The translations under genes were made by a program, and so were the position numbers. DNA of 35,030 nucleotides from Acidobacteriota bacterium (lineage in GTDB: Bacteria; Acidobacteriota; Vicinamibacteria; Vicinamibacterales; 2-12-FULL-66-21). A model generated the notes under the pieces. The model did no database searches and was not told the DNA's origin. It saw only the letters and a list, made by a program, of their open reading frames with translations. Of the stretch, positions 1 to 9,334 are shown one piece after another. The stretch lies in assembly GCA_003222675.1 (NCBI GenBank), contig QHWT01000077.1, forward strand, positions 1 to 35,030, read 5' to 3'. Positions within the stretch are counted from its first letter, which is position 1; every line of letters begins with the position of its first letter.

Positions 1-35
1 TGGTGACGGATAATGTCGGCGATGTTGGGCGTCAT
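1..35 (-). CDS. 5' end of a gene running off the left edge, product unknown
   Basis: Only the first eleven codons are inside the window, reading MTPNIADIIRH on the minus strand. The start is supported by an AAGGAGG Shine-Dalgarno at 41-47, five bases before the ATG, which is one of the best ribosome sites in the window. No family can be assigned from so few residues. The gene lies downstream of the DUF1697 gene on the same strand, with a 248-base gap, so it probably has its own promoter. That a gene starts here is fairly likely; its function is unknown. Confidence 0.55.
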   Translation of the reverse strand, partial: MTPNIADIIRH

Positions 36-283
36 CGAGACCTCCTTGGCCGGAAGTCCGATGAAGGTACTCCACCTGGAGCACGCCGGTCGTCGGCCGG
101 TCCCAACATCGTCTTTTTCCCAAACGGCCGCGCAGCGGCCGCAAAACCGACGGTTCGCCGGAGTGCCGAAGGAGCCGAAGTCCCGCGACCTTCACCACAC
201 GTTCACTGGTGCCGAGATCTTTCTAGGCGGTTTGAGGCGAAGCTTCGCTGCCAGTCCGTGGTGAAAGTTGGACATGGACGGCG
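36..283. other. Intergenic stretch with a GC-rich hairpin
   Basis: No convincing gene is visible between the left-edge gene and the DUF1697 stop. The stretch holds a perfect 7-bp inverted repeat, CGGCCGC (125-131) and GCGGCCG (135-141), around a 3-base loop. It lacks a T tract on either side, so it is only terminator-like. It could end transcription of the DUF1697 gene before the left-edge gene. Confidence 0.4.
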
Positions 284-823
284 TCAGCGACCCTTACTTA
301 CCTGGCCCTTCAAGATCCGGACGATTGCGATTATCGTGTTCCAATTCCGGGTCGTCGCTGGCACACCGTAGAGTTTGTCGATCTGGCCAAGATAGCCGAT
401 CGTCTTCATGTGACGACGGTACATCCCAAACACAAATTGTCCATCGGACGCGATCACCCGCACCAGCCACGCCCCGTGTGACGGAAACGTGACTGGAAGC
501 GCCGCGCGGACGCCGCCGGCTTTCGACAGGATGCTCACGAATCGAACAACATCCGAGGGTGACGGCTCAGCTGCAAACGGATTCTCCGTCTCCAGGCGCA
601 AAAGATCGCGGCCATCGCACAGCACAACTTTCGCTTCGAATGGCAGCTTCCGGAGCAAGGCAGTACGAAACTTTGCCCGGGATCCAGGTTTACGAACGAC
701 AAACGTGCCCGCAGCCCCCACATTGACGACATCGTAGTCGCTCATTTCTCGTGCGAGGATGCTTGGGCGAAATGTCCGGTGTCCGCCAACATTGACACCT
801 CGGAGGAAAACAATGAGAGCCAT
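284..823 (-). CDS. DUF1697 domain-containing protein
   Basis: A 179-residue protein opening with MALIVFLRGVNVGG, the signature start of the DUF1697 family (small cytoplasmic proteins of about 170-185 residues, function unknown). The FLRGVNVGG motif sits at residues 6-14, and a second family-like segment, MSDYDVVNVGAAGTFVV, follows at about 27-43. Length is normal for the family and no signal peptide or membrane segment is visible. The ATG at 823 has only a weak ribosome site. It is divergent from the permease that follows, with about 140 bases between the two starts. The family call is secure; no biochemical role can be given. Confidence 0.85.
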   Translation of the reverse strand: MALIVFLRGVNVGGHRTFRPSILAREMSDYDVVNVGAAGTFVVRKPGSRAKFRTALLRKLPFEAKVVLCDGRDLLRLETENPFAAEPSPSDVVRFVSILSKAGGVRAALPVTFPSHGAWLVRVIASDGQFVFGMYRRHMKTIGYLGQIDKLYGVPATTRNWNTIIAIVRILKGQVSKGR

Positions 824-963
824 GGTGGGATCATAAAGAAAGAGGCTAACGGGCCGCGGTGAAAATCAGACACGGCCTGCCAGCAGCCCGTGCTGAGCGA
901 TCGACACGCCAGAGATCCTGTACACTGCAGCTCGATCAGTTTGCGACAACAGGCTTCATCGCC

Positions 964-3486
964 ATGCTGATGCGCGACCTCCGATACGCCGTTCGAACGC
1001 TTTTTCAGAACCCTGGCTTCACTCTGGTGGCAGCTGGATCGCTGGCTCTAGCGATTGGCGGATCGATGGCGGTATTCACGCTGCTAAATGCTGTTGTCCT
1101 TCGGTCGCTGCCTGTCCATGAACCCGATCGTATCTTCCAGGCGTTGCGTGCGACCAAAAACGAAACTGCGGGCAGGCTTGCGTGGCCCGCAATCCAACGT
1201 GCTCAGAAGGAACTCCCCGGTCGTGCGGAAATCGCTGCCGTCTCGAGCATCGCCGGGATGCAGCTCGAACCTGAAGGACGCGGCGCGGGCAAGGCCGAGC
1301 GTGGCACGGTGCAGCTCGTTTCCGGCGAGTACTTTGAACTCCTCCGCCAGCGGCCGCAGCGCGGGCGCCTGCTTACGGGAAGCGATAACATCACGGTCGG
1401 GGCTCACCCGGTTGCCGTTATCAGCGACCCGTACTGGCGTCGGCAGCTGTCAGCATCAGAAAACGCCGTTGGAAGTAGCCTGACAATCAATGGCACCGTG
1501 TTCACGGTGGTTGGTATCGCGGAGCGGCGGTTCTTCGGAACGACACTCACTGTGCGCAGTCCGGATGTCTGGATTCCGCTGGTGATGCAGCCGGTCGTGC
1601 GATATGCGCAGAACGCGAGCAGTCACGACGGGGGCGACACACGTAAGCCGTGGCCGCCCCAAGAAACGATCGAATGGCTCAGCGTGTTTGTACGAGTGCC
1701 GCGTGGAACGGATCCTTCGACGATTGCGGCCGCTTTAACCGTGCAGCGACAGCGTGAGGCCGAGACGTTTTTCTCAGGCGGCGGTTTCGAGAACATGCGA
1801 GACACCGTGCGCGGCGAGAAGATTCTCCTGGAGCCAGCGTCTCGCGGGCTCTCACCCTTCCGAGACAATGTGTCCTCCCCGCTGTTCGTTCTGCTCGCGA
1901 TGATGGTGGTGCTGCTCGCGATCGCGTGCGGCAACGTCGCGGGTCTGCTGATTGCGCGAGCCTCGGCGCGCGAGCGCGAGATTGCGATCCGTCTATCCAT
2001 TGGTGCCGGGCGGATGCAACTGGTACGTCAAATGCTGACGGAGAGCCTGCTCCTCGGCGCAGGGGCTGGCGTCGCTGGTGTTTTGGTCGCCTTCTGGAGC
2101 CGCGACGCGCTCCTGAAGATGTTCGCGCCCACTGCCAACCTCATCACCATGGACATCAGCGTCGACGCGCGCGTGCTAACTGTCGCTGTCGGCGTGTCCC
2201 TGATGACGGGAGTCGCCTGCGGCATCCTTCCTGCCATCCGCGGCACCCGCGTGTCATTGGCCGATGCGCTCAAGGCGGAGTCGCGCGGCACCAGTGGCGG
2301 CCGCCGATCGCTTTTCGTCGGTAAAGCGCTCGTGACGCTCCAGATGGCCTTCTGCCTGCTCGCGCTGGTCGTTGCCGCGCTGTTCGTTCGGAGCCTGCGA
2401 GTGCTGACCTCGATGGACATCGGTTTCGACCGCGAACAGGTCGTGACCGCGAGGCTCGACGTACGGAGTCTTGGCTACACGGCGGAACAGCGGCAGGCGC
2501 TTTATGAGCGAATACTCGATCGCATGCGGCAGATCCCCGGCGTCACTTCCGCGAGTCTGTCGCTGAACGGGCCACTGGCTGGTCCCGAGCGAATCGGCGG
2601 TTTCGGCATCGAAGGGTACACGCCTGGGCAGGGAGAACGTCTCAGCAGCAATGAAGAAGTGGTGACTGCGGACTACTTCGACACAGTAGGTCTTCGGCTG
2701 CTGAGGGGACGATTGTTTGGCCCTGAAGATCACACGCCGGGCAACCGTAACACGATTGTGAACGAGACGATCGCGCGGCGATTCTTCAAGAACGGTGACG
2801 CGATTGGCAAGCGCTGGAGCTGGGGAAGCCCGGTAGGACCGGACGCGTTCGTCATCGCTGGAGTCGTCGAAGACGCTAAGTACGTAGAGCTACGGACGCC
2901 GCCGCCGAACATGGTCTATCAACTTGCAGCGGCGCAGGACGACGAGGTCCTCAGTGACCTGGAGATTCGCACAGCCGGGTCATCTGCGACGATAACGGCG
3001 ACCGTTCGTCAGGCGCTCGCGGAGTCGGAGCCGCGGCTGCCCGTGTTGGATGTGATGCCACTCAGCGGTCGCATGGCGCAACGAGTATCGCAGGACACAC
3101 TGATTGCGCGGCTGACGTCGATCTTCAGCGCCATTGCCCTGTTTCTGGCGTGCCTCGGACTGTACGGCACCATCTCGTACGGGATCAATCGCCGCGTGCC
3201 CGAGATCGGGTTGCGTATGGCGCTAGGCGCCGATCGGCGATCGGTTCTTGGGCTGATCCTGCGCGAGGCGCTCCTTCTGGTACTTCTCGGAGCGACGGTC
3301 GGCGTTCCACTCGCCTATTTCGCTGGGCGCAGCCTGCGAACGATGCTGTATGAGATTCCGCCTCTGGACCCGATCGCGTACGGCGCTGGCGGGATCCTGC
3401 TGATCGCCGTCAGCATATTGGCGGCATTTCTCCCCGCGCGCAGGGCATCACGGATCGAGCCAATGGTCGCGCTGAATCACAACTAG
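964..3486 (+). CDS. ADOP-family orphan permease (MacB/FtsX-type), copy 1
   Basis: An 840-residue inner-membrane protein with two tandem MacB-type periplasmic domains, each followed by an FtsX-type membrane block. Predicted membrane segments lie near residues 19-45, 305-330, 357-380, 404-426, 455-476, 718-742, 763-787 and 803-825. The family start MLMRDLRYAVRTLFQNPGFT and the late motif LGLYGTISYGINRRVPEIG are diagnostic of the acidobacterial duplicated orphan permeases. The ATG at 964 is chosen over an in-frame upstream start (859) because homology begins there. Unlike copy 3, it lacks the roughly 80-residue cytoplasmic N-terminal domain. No ABC ATPase gene is adjacent, so substrate and energy coupling are unknown. 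Confidence 0.9.
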   Translation: MLMRDLRYAVRTLFQNPGFTLVAAGSLALAIGGSMAVFTLLNAVVLRSLPVHEPDRIFQALRATKNETAGRLAWPAIQRAQKELPGRAEIAAVSSIAGMQLEPEGRGAGKAERGTVQLVSGEYFELLRQRPQRGRLLTGSDNITVGAHPVAVISDPYWRRQLSASENAVGSSLTINGTVFTVVGIAERRFFGTTLTVRSPDVWIPLVMQPVVRYAQNASSHDGGDTRKPWPPQETIEWLSVFVRVPRGTDPSTIAAALTVQRQREAETFFSGGGFENMRDTVRGEKILLEPASRGLSPFRDNVSSPLFVLLAMMVVLLAIACGNVAGLLIARASAREREIAIRLSIGAGRMQLVRQMLTESLLLGAGAGVAGVLVAFWSRDALLKMFAPTANLITMDISVDARVLTVAVGVSLMTGVACGILPAIRGTRVSLADALKAESRGTSGGRRSLFVGKALVTLQMAFCLLALVVAALFVRSLRVLTSMDIGFDREQVVTARLDVRSLGYTAEQRQALYERILDRMRQIPGVTSASLSLNGPLAGPERIGGFGIEGYTPGQGERLSSNEEVVTADYFDTVGLRLLRGRLFGPEDHTPGNRNTIVNETIARRFFKNGDAIGKRWSWGSPVGPDAFVIAGVVEDAKYVELRTPPPNMVYQLAAAQDDEVLSDLEIRTAGSSATITATVRQALAESEPRLPVLDVMPLSGRMAQRVSQDTLIARLTSIFSAIALFLACLGLYGTISYGINRRVPEIGLRMALGADRRSVLGLILREALLLVLLGATVGVPLAYFAGRSLRTMLYEIPPLDPIAYGAGGILLIAVSILAAFLPARRASRIEPMVALNHN

Positions 3487-3599
3487 GTTATTCATCGAGG
3501 ATCAAGGGGCGAACCTGAGTCCCCGCTGACGCGCCGTACGAATCATCGCTTGATCGCCAAACGACCGAAGCAAACGTAGCCGCACCTTTCAGTACGCGG

Positions 3600-3800
3600 C
3601 GTGAGAATGCGCCATCGCTCCGGCAAGTGCGGACGGGGAAGCTCTCGACAATCTCAGCGACGAATTCTGCGTGGTTCGCCCAGGACATCCGCGTACTCTT
3701 CGAGGATCGCCGGAGTGACCCACGCCTCAAGGAGGCCCGCACGCGCGAGCTCGTAGATGAGCGCCGAGGCTCGTTGCGCGAAATTGAACGGCTGAGGTGT
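3600..3800 (-). pseudogene. Relic of a PIN-domain (VapC-like) toxin
   Basis: The minus strand encodes RASALIYELARAGLLEAWVTP then AILEEYADVLGEPR, which matches the helical middle of the 'putative toxin component, PIN family' proteins. The usual N-terminal VxDTN strand is missing. The frame closes at 3654, and a plausible continuation, AEFVAEIVESFPVRT, is found in another frame at about 3675-3630. The C-terminal acidic motif is not recognisable. I read this as a truncated, frameshifted remnant. It lies just downstream of an intact VapBC pair, so it may be an older toxin gene at the same site. The match is from memory of the family and is short. Confidence 0.4.
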
Positions 3801-3874
3801 GACAGCGGTGTGACATTCCGTCACGGTCTGGGGTGGGAGGCAGTTGCCTCCCACTTTCGAAACAGGCCGAAAAA

Positions 3875-4300
3875 TCAGGGGGAATCGACCACCACAAGCT
3901 GGAAGGCTCTGATCGATTCGATAGCCCTGTAATGTCGTTCGTTCTGCGTGACAACTGTTGCGCCAATCGAGCGGGCCGACAGCGCAATCAACACGTCGTT
4001 GACGATCGAGTGGCTGGTCTCGAGGTGAAAACCGCGTTTCACCTGCAACTGGCGGAGGACTTCACCTGCTTCTACGAACACCGCCCGCGAGGGCAGAAGG
4101 ATCCGTCCGGCTTTCGCGAATGCCGACTCGACACGCTGCACGAGACGGCGATCCCGCACACCGAACGCGCCAGCGCGGAGCTCCATCAGGACGACGGCGC
4201 TTAGATGCTTGATGCCTTCGCGCGCGAACAGGATCTCTTCGTGGCGACCGGCGTTGAACCAGTCGATGTAAATGTTGGTATCGATGACAAGACGGCGCAT
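3875..4300 (-). CDS. vapC: VapC-type PIN-domain ribonuclease toxin
   Basis: A 141-residue PIN-domain protein, the toxin of a type II toxin-antitoxin pair, expected to be a Mg-dependent RNase. The opening VIDTNIYIDWF gives Asp7. The other conserved acids are Glu40 (MELRAG) and Asp102 (NDVLIALSA). The usual fourth acidic position reads Asn120 in TQNERHY, a common variant. Length is normal. The start lies 12 bases after the stop of the antitoxin gene, so the two are co-transcribed and the toxin is probably repressed through the VapB-VapC complex. RNA target is unknown. The gene looks intact. Confidence 0.85.
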   Translation of the reverse strand: MRRLVIDTNIYIDWFNAGRHEEILFAREGIKHLSAVVLMELRAGAFGVRDRRLVQRVESAFAKAGRILLPSRAVFVEAGEVLRQLQVKRGFHLETSHSIVNDVLIALSARSIGATVVTQNERHYRAIESIRAFQLVVVDSP

Positions 4301-4312
4301 CTCACGCGACGC

Positions 4313-4510
4313 TCAGAGGAAGACTTTCTTGAGCCTTCCTTTGGCTGCCACCTGACGCAGCGCAGCATCGATGTCCGCCTCCGAAACGACGAGGCTCAGC
4401 GCTCGATCGAGCGCCTCGGTTTCTGTGGCGGCTTGGAGCGCTCTTTTTGCCTTGTCGAGCTTGGTCTGATCGATGCGAATGTGCTTGTGCCGAACGGACG
4501 CTCCCGCCAT
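4313..4510 (-). CDS. vapB: VapB-type antitoxin
   Basis: A 65-residue protein directly upstream of the PIN toxin, in the position and size expected of a VapB antitoxin. The N-terminal part (HKHIRIDQTKLDKAKRAL) resembles the short DNA-binding beta strand and helix of ribbon-helix-helix antitoxins. The C-terminal half (about 35-65) would wrap the toxin. The ATG at 4510 is supported by GGGAGG at 4515-4520. A palindrome just upstream (4529-4555) is a probable autoregulatory operator. The call rests on context plus size; sequence similarity alone would be weak. Confidence 0.75.
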   Translation of the reverse strand: MAGASVRHKHIRIDQTKLDKAKRALQAATETEALDRALSLVVSEADIDAALRQVAAKGRLKKVFL

Positions 4511-4528
4511 CTGACCTCCCAGCCTGGA

Positions 4529-4555
4529 TGTACATCATATCAGAAATTATGTACA
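4529..4555 (-). promoter_or_regulatory. Probable VapBC operator palindrome
   Basis: Perfect 7-bp inverted repeats TGTACAT (4529-4535) and ATGTACA (4549-4555) are separated by 13 bases, so their centres are 20 bp (about two helical turns) apart. On the minus strand a TATGAT that could serve as a -10 lies inside (4534-4539). The element ends 19 bases before the vapB start. This layout fits autorepression by the VapB-VapC complex. Confidence 0.6.
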
Positions 4556-4578
4556 CGCGTCCGATCGGTGAGCACGAC

Positions 4579-4740
4579 ATGGGAGCCGGCGAAGGCGAAG
4601 TGACGATCGTGCCGGAGCTTCGGTATCGCGACATCGTCTCAGCGACCGCATGGCTTCATGAGCACTTCGGCTTCGAGACAACCTTCAAGGTGCCGGCTGG
4701 GGGAGCGGAAGCGCGAGCTGTCCGTTACTGCCAATCGGTG
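4579..4740 (+). pseudogene. Truncated VOC/glyoxalase-fold gene fragment
   Basis: From ATG 4579 the plus strand reads a typical VOC-superfamily opening: VPELRYRDIVSATAWLHEHFG then FETTFKVPAGG. This is the first beta-alpha unit of proteins such as glyoxalase and bleomycin-resistance homologues. After about 50 residues the similarity stops and the frame runs on as arginine-rich, non-protein-like sequence into the gene below. Only about a third of a VOC domain remains and the metal-binding positions are lost. It is most likely a 3'-truncated pseudogene. Confidence 0.5.
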
Positions 4741-4816
4741 ACGACCCGACGCGTGCCGGCAGGATGCGACCAGCGGTCCAGCGGATCGGATTCGACATAT
4801 TCTACCAGTGCGTACC

Positions 4817-6922
4817 ATGACTCCGACCAGGGTGTCGATCATCGTCGGTGCGTGCACGGCGGCGGCAGTCGCGGCAAGCCAGGCGCCCTCGGACCCTCCC
4901 AGGTTCAGAGTCGCCGTCGACGTCGTGTCGATCGACGCGGTTGTCACCGATCGCAAGGGAGAGGTCGTTCGCGACCTGACCGCCGCGGATTTCGAAGTCT
5001 TCCAGGACGGCAAGCGGCAGAAGGTCACGTTCGCGCAGTTCGTACCCGTCATCACGGTCGCGGCGCCAGCAGCCAGGGCCATCGGGTCGAGTGCGGTCCC
5101 GGCACCCGCGGCAACGGAGGCGCCGCGGGTTCAGGCGCCGCCGATTACGCGCGAGCAGGTGCGGCGGACGATTGTTCTCGTCGTCGATGATCTGGGACTC
5201 TCCGTCGAAGGCATGAGCAATACCCGGCGGGCGCTGCGCGGGTTCGTGGACACAGGACTGCTGCCAACGGACCTCGTCGCGATCGTCCGGACGGGAGAGT
5301 CGAGGGGCATGCTGCAGTCGCTCACGAACGATCGCGGGGCGCTGCAGGCCGCCATCGACGCGCTGCGCTACAACACCCTGTCACGCAAGGGCGTGTCGCC
5401 GTCCGGCGACGTGGTTCAGGTGGGCCTCGGCACGCCCGAAGTCGACGACGTGGGCGGGCTGCAGCGCGCGATGGCGACGGCCGGGTCGCTTGCAGCACTC
5501 AACCTCGTCGTGCAGGCGGCGCGCGACTTGCCCGGTCGAAAGACGGTGATCTTCGCGTCCGAAGGCTTTCAGCTGGCGGTCGGAACCGATGCAACCACGT
5601 TCCCCGACGTGGATCCGCGCGTGCGCTATGGCGTCGACCGCGTGGTCGATCAGGCGACGCGCTCAGGCGTGGTCATCTACGCGATCGATTGTCAGGCGCT
5701 CCAGCCCGCCGGGTTGCGGGCGTCAGACGACATCCATTCGATAGACTCGCAACAGAATCGAGATGCCATGGGTGGGGTGGTGCGCAGCCTCGCGGCAGAT
5801 CGCCTGCGCGCCAGCCGCGATGCCCAGGAGAGCCTCGCGTATCTTGCCGAACAGACCGGCGGCTTCGCCGTCGTGAACACGAACGATCTCGCAGGTGGCC
5901 TCAGCCGGATCAGCAACGACGTGCGGGACTACTACGTGATCGGCTACGAGCCGGATCAAAATACGTTCGCGCTCAAGGGAAAGCCGTCACGGCTGCACAA
6001 GATCGCCGTGAACGTCAGGCGCGCGGGCGTGCGCGTGAGGACGCGCAAGGAGTTCATCGGCGTGAGCGATCCGGAGCGGCCGTCAGGGCCGCCGACGCCG
6101 GCGCAACAGCTCGTTCGCGCGGCGATCTCGCCGTTCAGCGCCGCCACGATCGCCTTGCACGCCACGAATCTGCCCGGATACTCACCCGGACGTGGAATGT
6201 TCGTTCGCACGGTGCTGCACCTCGACGCGCAAGCGCTCGCCTTCTCCACCGATGCCAGTGGCACCAGGACGGCTTCGGCAGATCTCGTCGGTCTGGTCTT
6301 CAACAGCGACGGCGTGCAGATCGACAGCATCAGCACGGGATTCGACGTCACGCTCGAGAACGCAGCGGCCGAGCAGGCGATTAAGAACGGCCTCGTGTAC
6401 ACCGCGCGCGTGCCAATCGAAAGATCCGGGGGCTATCAACTGCGGTACGCCGTTCGCGACCGCCGCTCCGGCGCGATGGGCTCGGTTGGCGGCTTCGTGA
6501 ACGTGCCGGATGTGACGGGCGGCGCGTTCGCGCTCTCCGGGCTGGTCCTGCGCGCTGGTGAACGCACCGCGGCGAGCGAGTCGCTCGACAGCGATCGGTT
6601 CTCTGTTCGACCGGCCGACGCGCTCCGCGTCTACGCGCCCGGCACGCACCTGTCGTACTCGTACGAGATCTACAACGCGGGGACAGCGGTTCAGGCCGTG
6701 ACGAGCCTGTGGCGAGGCACCGACAGGCTCACCTCGCTGCCGCCTGACACACTGGTGCCGCCGGCAGATGGCGGCCCCTTTGCCACAGCCGGTGGCCTCA
6801 ACCTCGCCGACGATCTGCCCGCGGGCACATACGTGCTGCAGATCGCCGCGACATCCGACGATCCGAAGCATGCGAAGAGAGCCCGCGGAGCCGTCCAGCG
6901 GCGCTCGTTCGATGTCAGGTAG
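4817..6922 (+). CDS. Secreted VWFA-related protein (acidobacterial type)
   Basis: A protein of about 701 residues with an N-terminal signal-like segment (residues 1-24), followed by FRVAVDVVSIDAVVTDRKG and DLTAADFEVFQDGK. That is the diagnostic opening of the VWFA-related domain family expanded in Acidobacteria. The von Willebrand A-like fold spans about 115-320. The usual DxSxS metal site is replaced by DDLGLS, so metal binding may be altered. A late family motif, YYVIGYEPD, is near residue 371, followed by a beta-rich C-terminal region. An alternative GTG start lies 9 bases upstream (4808). Its stop is 3 bases from that of the convergent permease. The role is unknown; cell-surface protein binding is a family-based guess. 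Confidence 0.85.
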   Translation: MTPTRVSIIVGACTAAAVAASQAPSDPPRFRVAVDVVSIDAVVTDRKGEVVRDLTAADFEVFQDGKRQKVTFAQFVPVITVAAPAARAIGSSAVPAPAATEAPRVQAPPITREQVRRTIVLVVDDLGLSVEGMSNTRRALRGFVDTGLLPTDLVAIVRTGESRGMLQSLTNDRGALQAAIDALRYNTLSRKGVSPSGDVVQVGLGTPEVDDVGGLQRAMATAGSLAALNLVVQAARDLPGRKTVIFASEGFQLAVGTDATTFPDVDPRVRYGVDRVVDQATRSGVVIYAIDCQALQPAGLRASDDIHSIDSQQNRDAMGGVVRSLAADRLRASRDAQESLAYLAEQTGGFAVVNTNDLAGGLSRISNDVRDYYVIGYEPDQNTFALKGKPSRLHKIAVNVRRAGVRVRTRKEFIGVSDPERPSGPPTPAQQLVRAAISPFSAATIALHATNLPGYSPGRGMFVRTVLHLDAQALAFSTDASGTRTASADLVGLVFNSDGVQIDSISTGFDVTLENAAAEQAIKNGLVYTARVPIERSGGYQLRYAVRDRRSGAMGSVGGFVNVPDVTGGAFALSGLVLRAGERTAASESLDSDRFSVRPADALRVYAPGTHLSYSYEIYNAGTAVQAVTSLWRGTDRLTSLPPDTLVPPADGGPFATAGGLNLADDLPAGTYVLQIAATSDDPKHAKRARGAVQRRSFDVR

Positions 6923-6925
6923 GGA

Positions 6926-9334
6926 TCATTCTGCCCGAATCGCTTCGATCGGATCGATCCTCGTTGCCTGCCTCGCAGGAATCGCGATCGCCAGCGCGGA
7001 CACGATCGCGAGCGCCAGCACGCCGGCGGAGAGTGCGCGCGGATCGTAGGCGGTGACGCCGAAGAGAAGCGTCTGGAGGACCTGGCTCGCGGCAAACATC
7101 AGAATCAGACCGCCGACGATGCCGAGCGCGATCAGCCGGCCGGCGCCGGCCAGCACCAGACGCACGAGATCGCGGCCCGATGCGCCGAGCGCAATCCTCA
7201 CGCCCAGCTCTCGACGGCGGTCAGCAATAAGCAGCGTCAACAGGCCATAGAGCCCGACAGCTGCGAGCGCTAACGCCGCGGCCGCGAACATCGTCAGAAA
7301 GCGCGCATTCAAGCGCGGTTGATCGAGCGACGCTCCGATAATCTCGTCGACACGGCGGACGCCGAACACGGGGCGCGCGGAGTCGAGCGATCGCACGAGC
7401 TGACGGATCGACGCCATGATGACGCGTAGATCGCCTTCGGCCCGGACCACGTATTCCGGATCGGGCCAGCTGCCGGCGGGCATGCAGATGTAGGCGTACG
7501 GCGCCGCCGGCGCGGACGGTCCATCCTCGATGATGTTCGCCACAGTTCCGACGATGCGCCAGGAACTGTTGCCCTGAGCCACAATCAGATTCCGGCCGAT
7601 GAGACTCTGACCGCCCGCGTACACGTCGACGAACCGGGCGTTCACCATCGCCGTCTGCTGCGCGGACGGACCAGAGCGAACCTCGGGACACCACTCTCCC
7701 GCGACGAGCGGCACCTGAAGCGCTTTCAGGTATCCCGGCGTAATGGTGCGTTCACCGACGGTCAGGTATCCGTCCGTCTCAGGGCCCGCGAGCCCTTCGA
7801 CCCGAACCTGATATCTAAGCGTCGCGCCCGTCGCGGGAAAGAAGTTCGTGAACCCGGCGGCGCGGACGCCGGGAAGCTGCTGCAACTCCTGAACGAGCCG
7901 CTCCTGGAGCTGCCCGATGCGCGTCCGATCTTCGTCCCACGCGGCGCCGACGTGGAACGTGAGCGTGTTGTCGGTCTTGAAACCGGACGGCACATGCGAC
8001 AGAGCGGCATAGCTGCGCACGAGCAACCCTGCAGCTCCCGCCAACACGACGCTGAGCGCGATTTGCGCGACGACCAGCACTCCCTGCAATCGATAACGGC
8101 CGCCAGACACACTGCGGCCCGCGGACGAGAGAAGGGACGCGAGCCGGCGTCTCATCGCGTAGACAGTGGGAACGAGGCCGAACCCAATCGTCGCGAGCGC
8201 GCTCACCCCGGCGGCGAACAGCAGCGCGCGGCGATCGATCGTCACTTCAGAGATGCGCGGAATCGTGAATCCGCTTGCGATCGCATTCGTCAGCCACACC
8301 GCCACCAGCGCACCGCCAATGCCGCCGACGATCACGAGGATCGCGATTTCCCGCATGACGACCATCACGACCTGCCGATGCGACGCGCCGATTGCGCTGC
8401 GGATCGCGAACTCGACCGAGCGGCGGCGCAGCTGCACGAGCATGAGGCCAGCCACGTTGGCCACGGCAATGAGCAGCAGCAGAGCGACAGCTCCGAAGAT
8501 CAGAAGCAGCGCGCGCCGGTACTCGCCGACCCGCACCTCCTTGAGATCGAGCACCATCGTGCTCCAGTCCTTGTCGGTCTTCGGATACTGCTGACCGAGC
8601 TGGTGCTGAACGCGTGCGAGGTCGCTCTGCGCCTGCTCGAGCGTCACACCATGACGCATCCGTCCGACGCCGCCAAGAAAGCGCGCTTCTCTGATCGACA
8701 GCAACTGAGGCGAGAGCTGCGCGGGAATCCACAGGTCAATCGATATCGCGGCCCGAAGCGCGGTGCGTTCGAGCCCGCTCGTGAACGCGCGAGGCATGAC
8801 GCCGAGGATCGTGTAGCCTCTGCCGCCGATCATCAGGCGTTGACCGATCGCGTTCGGATGACGTCCGAATCGTCGCGTCCAGAGCGGCTCGCTGATCACA
8901 ACCGCGGTCGCGCCGCCGAATCGCTCCTCTTCATCGACGAAGGTCCGGCCCGCGAGCGGAGCCATCGCGAAGACGTCGAAAAACCGAGGCATGACACGGC
9001 GTCCCTCGAGCCGCTCGGGCTCGGCGCCGCTCGTGTCTGTCACGCTTTCCGAATAGCTGCCGGAAATCGCCTCGAACGTGTGATTCAGCCGGTTCCAGTC
9101 GGCCAGCCGCCCAGGGGCGACTAGGCTCGTGCGTTCACGTCGCGACGGGCTCGCTTCATACACGCTGACGAGCTGGTTGCCGTCAGGAAATGGGAGCGGC
9201 CGCATCAGGACGCGGTCGACGATGGAGAACACGGCCGTCGTGACGCCAATCCCGGCCGTCATCGTCAGCAGGGTTGCAATGGTGAAGAGCGGCCGGCGGG
9301 CCAGCGCCCGCCAGGCCTGAGCAAAGGCGGTCAT
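6926..9334 (-). CDS. ADOP-family orphan permease (MacB/FtsX-type), copy 2
   Basis: An inner-membrane protein of about 802 residues with the duplicated MacB/FtsX plan. The first helix follows the start (RRPLFTIATLLTMTAGIGV), a central three-helix block contains the motif VANVAGLMLVQLRRRSVEFA, and a final block contains LYGLLTLLIADRRRELGVR and ends in PARQATRIDPIEAIRAE. Start 9334 is preferred because homology begins there; an in-frame GTG at 9388 is possible. It is convergent with the VWFA-related gene. No ATPase is nearby. It differs clearly in sequence from copies 1 and 3, so these are old paralogues and not a recent duplication. Confidence 0.88.
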   Translation of the reverse strand: MTAFAQAWRALARRPLFTIATLLTMTAGIGVTTAVFSIVDRVLMRPLPFPDGNQLVSVYEASPSRRERTSLVAPGRLADWNRLNHTFEAISGSYSESVTDTSGAEPERLEGRRVMPRFFDVFAMAPLAGRTFVDEEERFGGATAVVISEPLWTRRFGRHPNAIGQRLMIGGRGYTILGVMPRAFTSGLERTALRAAISIDLWIPAQLSPQLLSIREARFLGGVGRMRHGVTLEQAQSDLARVQHQLGQQYPKTDKDWSTMVLDLKEVRVGEYRRALLLIFGAVALLLLIAVANVAGLMLVQLRRRSVEFAIRSAIGASHRQVVMVVMREIAILVIVGGIGGALVAVWLTNAIASGFTIPRISEVTIDRRALLFAAGVSALATIGFGLVPTVYAMRRRLASLLSSAGRSVSGGRYRLQGVLVVAQIALSVVLAGAAGLLVRSYAALSHVPSGFKTDNTLTFHVGAAWDEDRTRIGQLQERLVQELQQLPGVRAAGFTNFFPATGATLRYQVRVEGLAGPETDGYLTVGERTITPGYLKALQVPLVAGEWCPEVRSGPSAQQTAMVNARFVDVYAGGQSLIGRNLIVAQGNSSWRIVGTVANIIEDGPSAPAAPYAYICMPAGSWPDPEYVVRAEGDLRVIMASIRQLVRSLDSARPVFGVRRVDEIIGASLDQPRLNARFLTMFAAAALALAAVGLYGLLTLLIADRRRELGVRIALGASGRDLVRLVLAGAGRLIALGIVGGLILMFAASQVLQTLLFGVTAYDPRALSAGVLALAIVSALAIAIPARQATRIDPIEAIRAE

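Noticed and set aside
7952-9124. Long open frame (390 codons) on the plus strand
   Set aside because: It lies opposite the well-supported ADOP-2 gene, is rich in Arg, His and Asp as expected for a GC-rich antisense frame, and matches no family.
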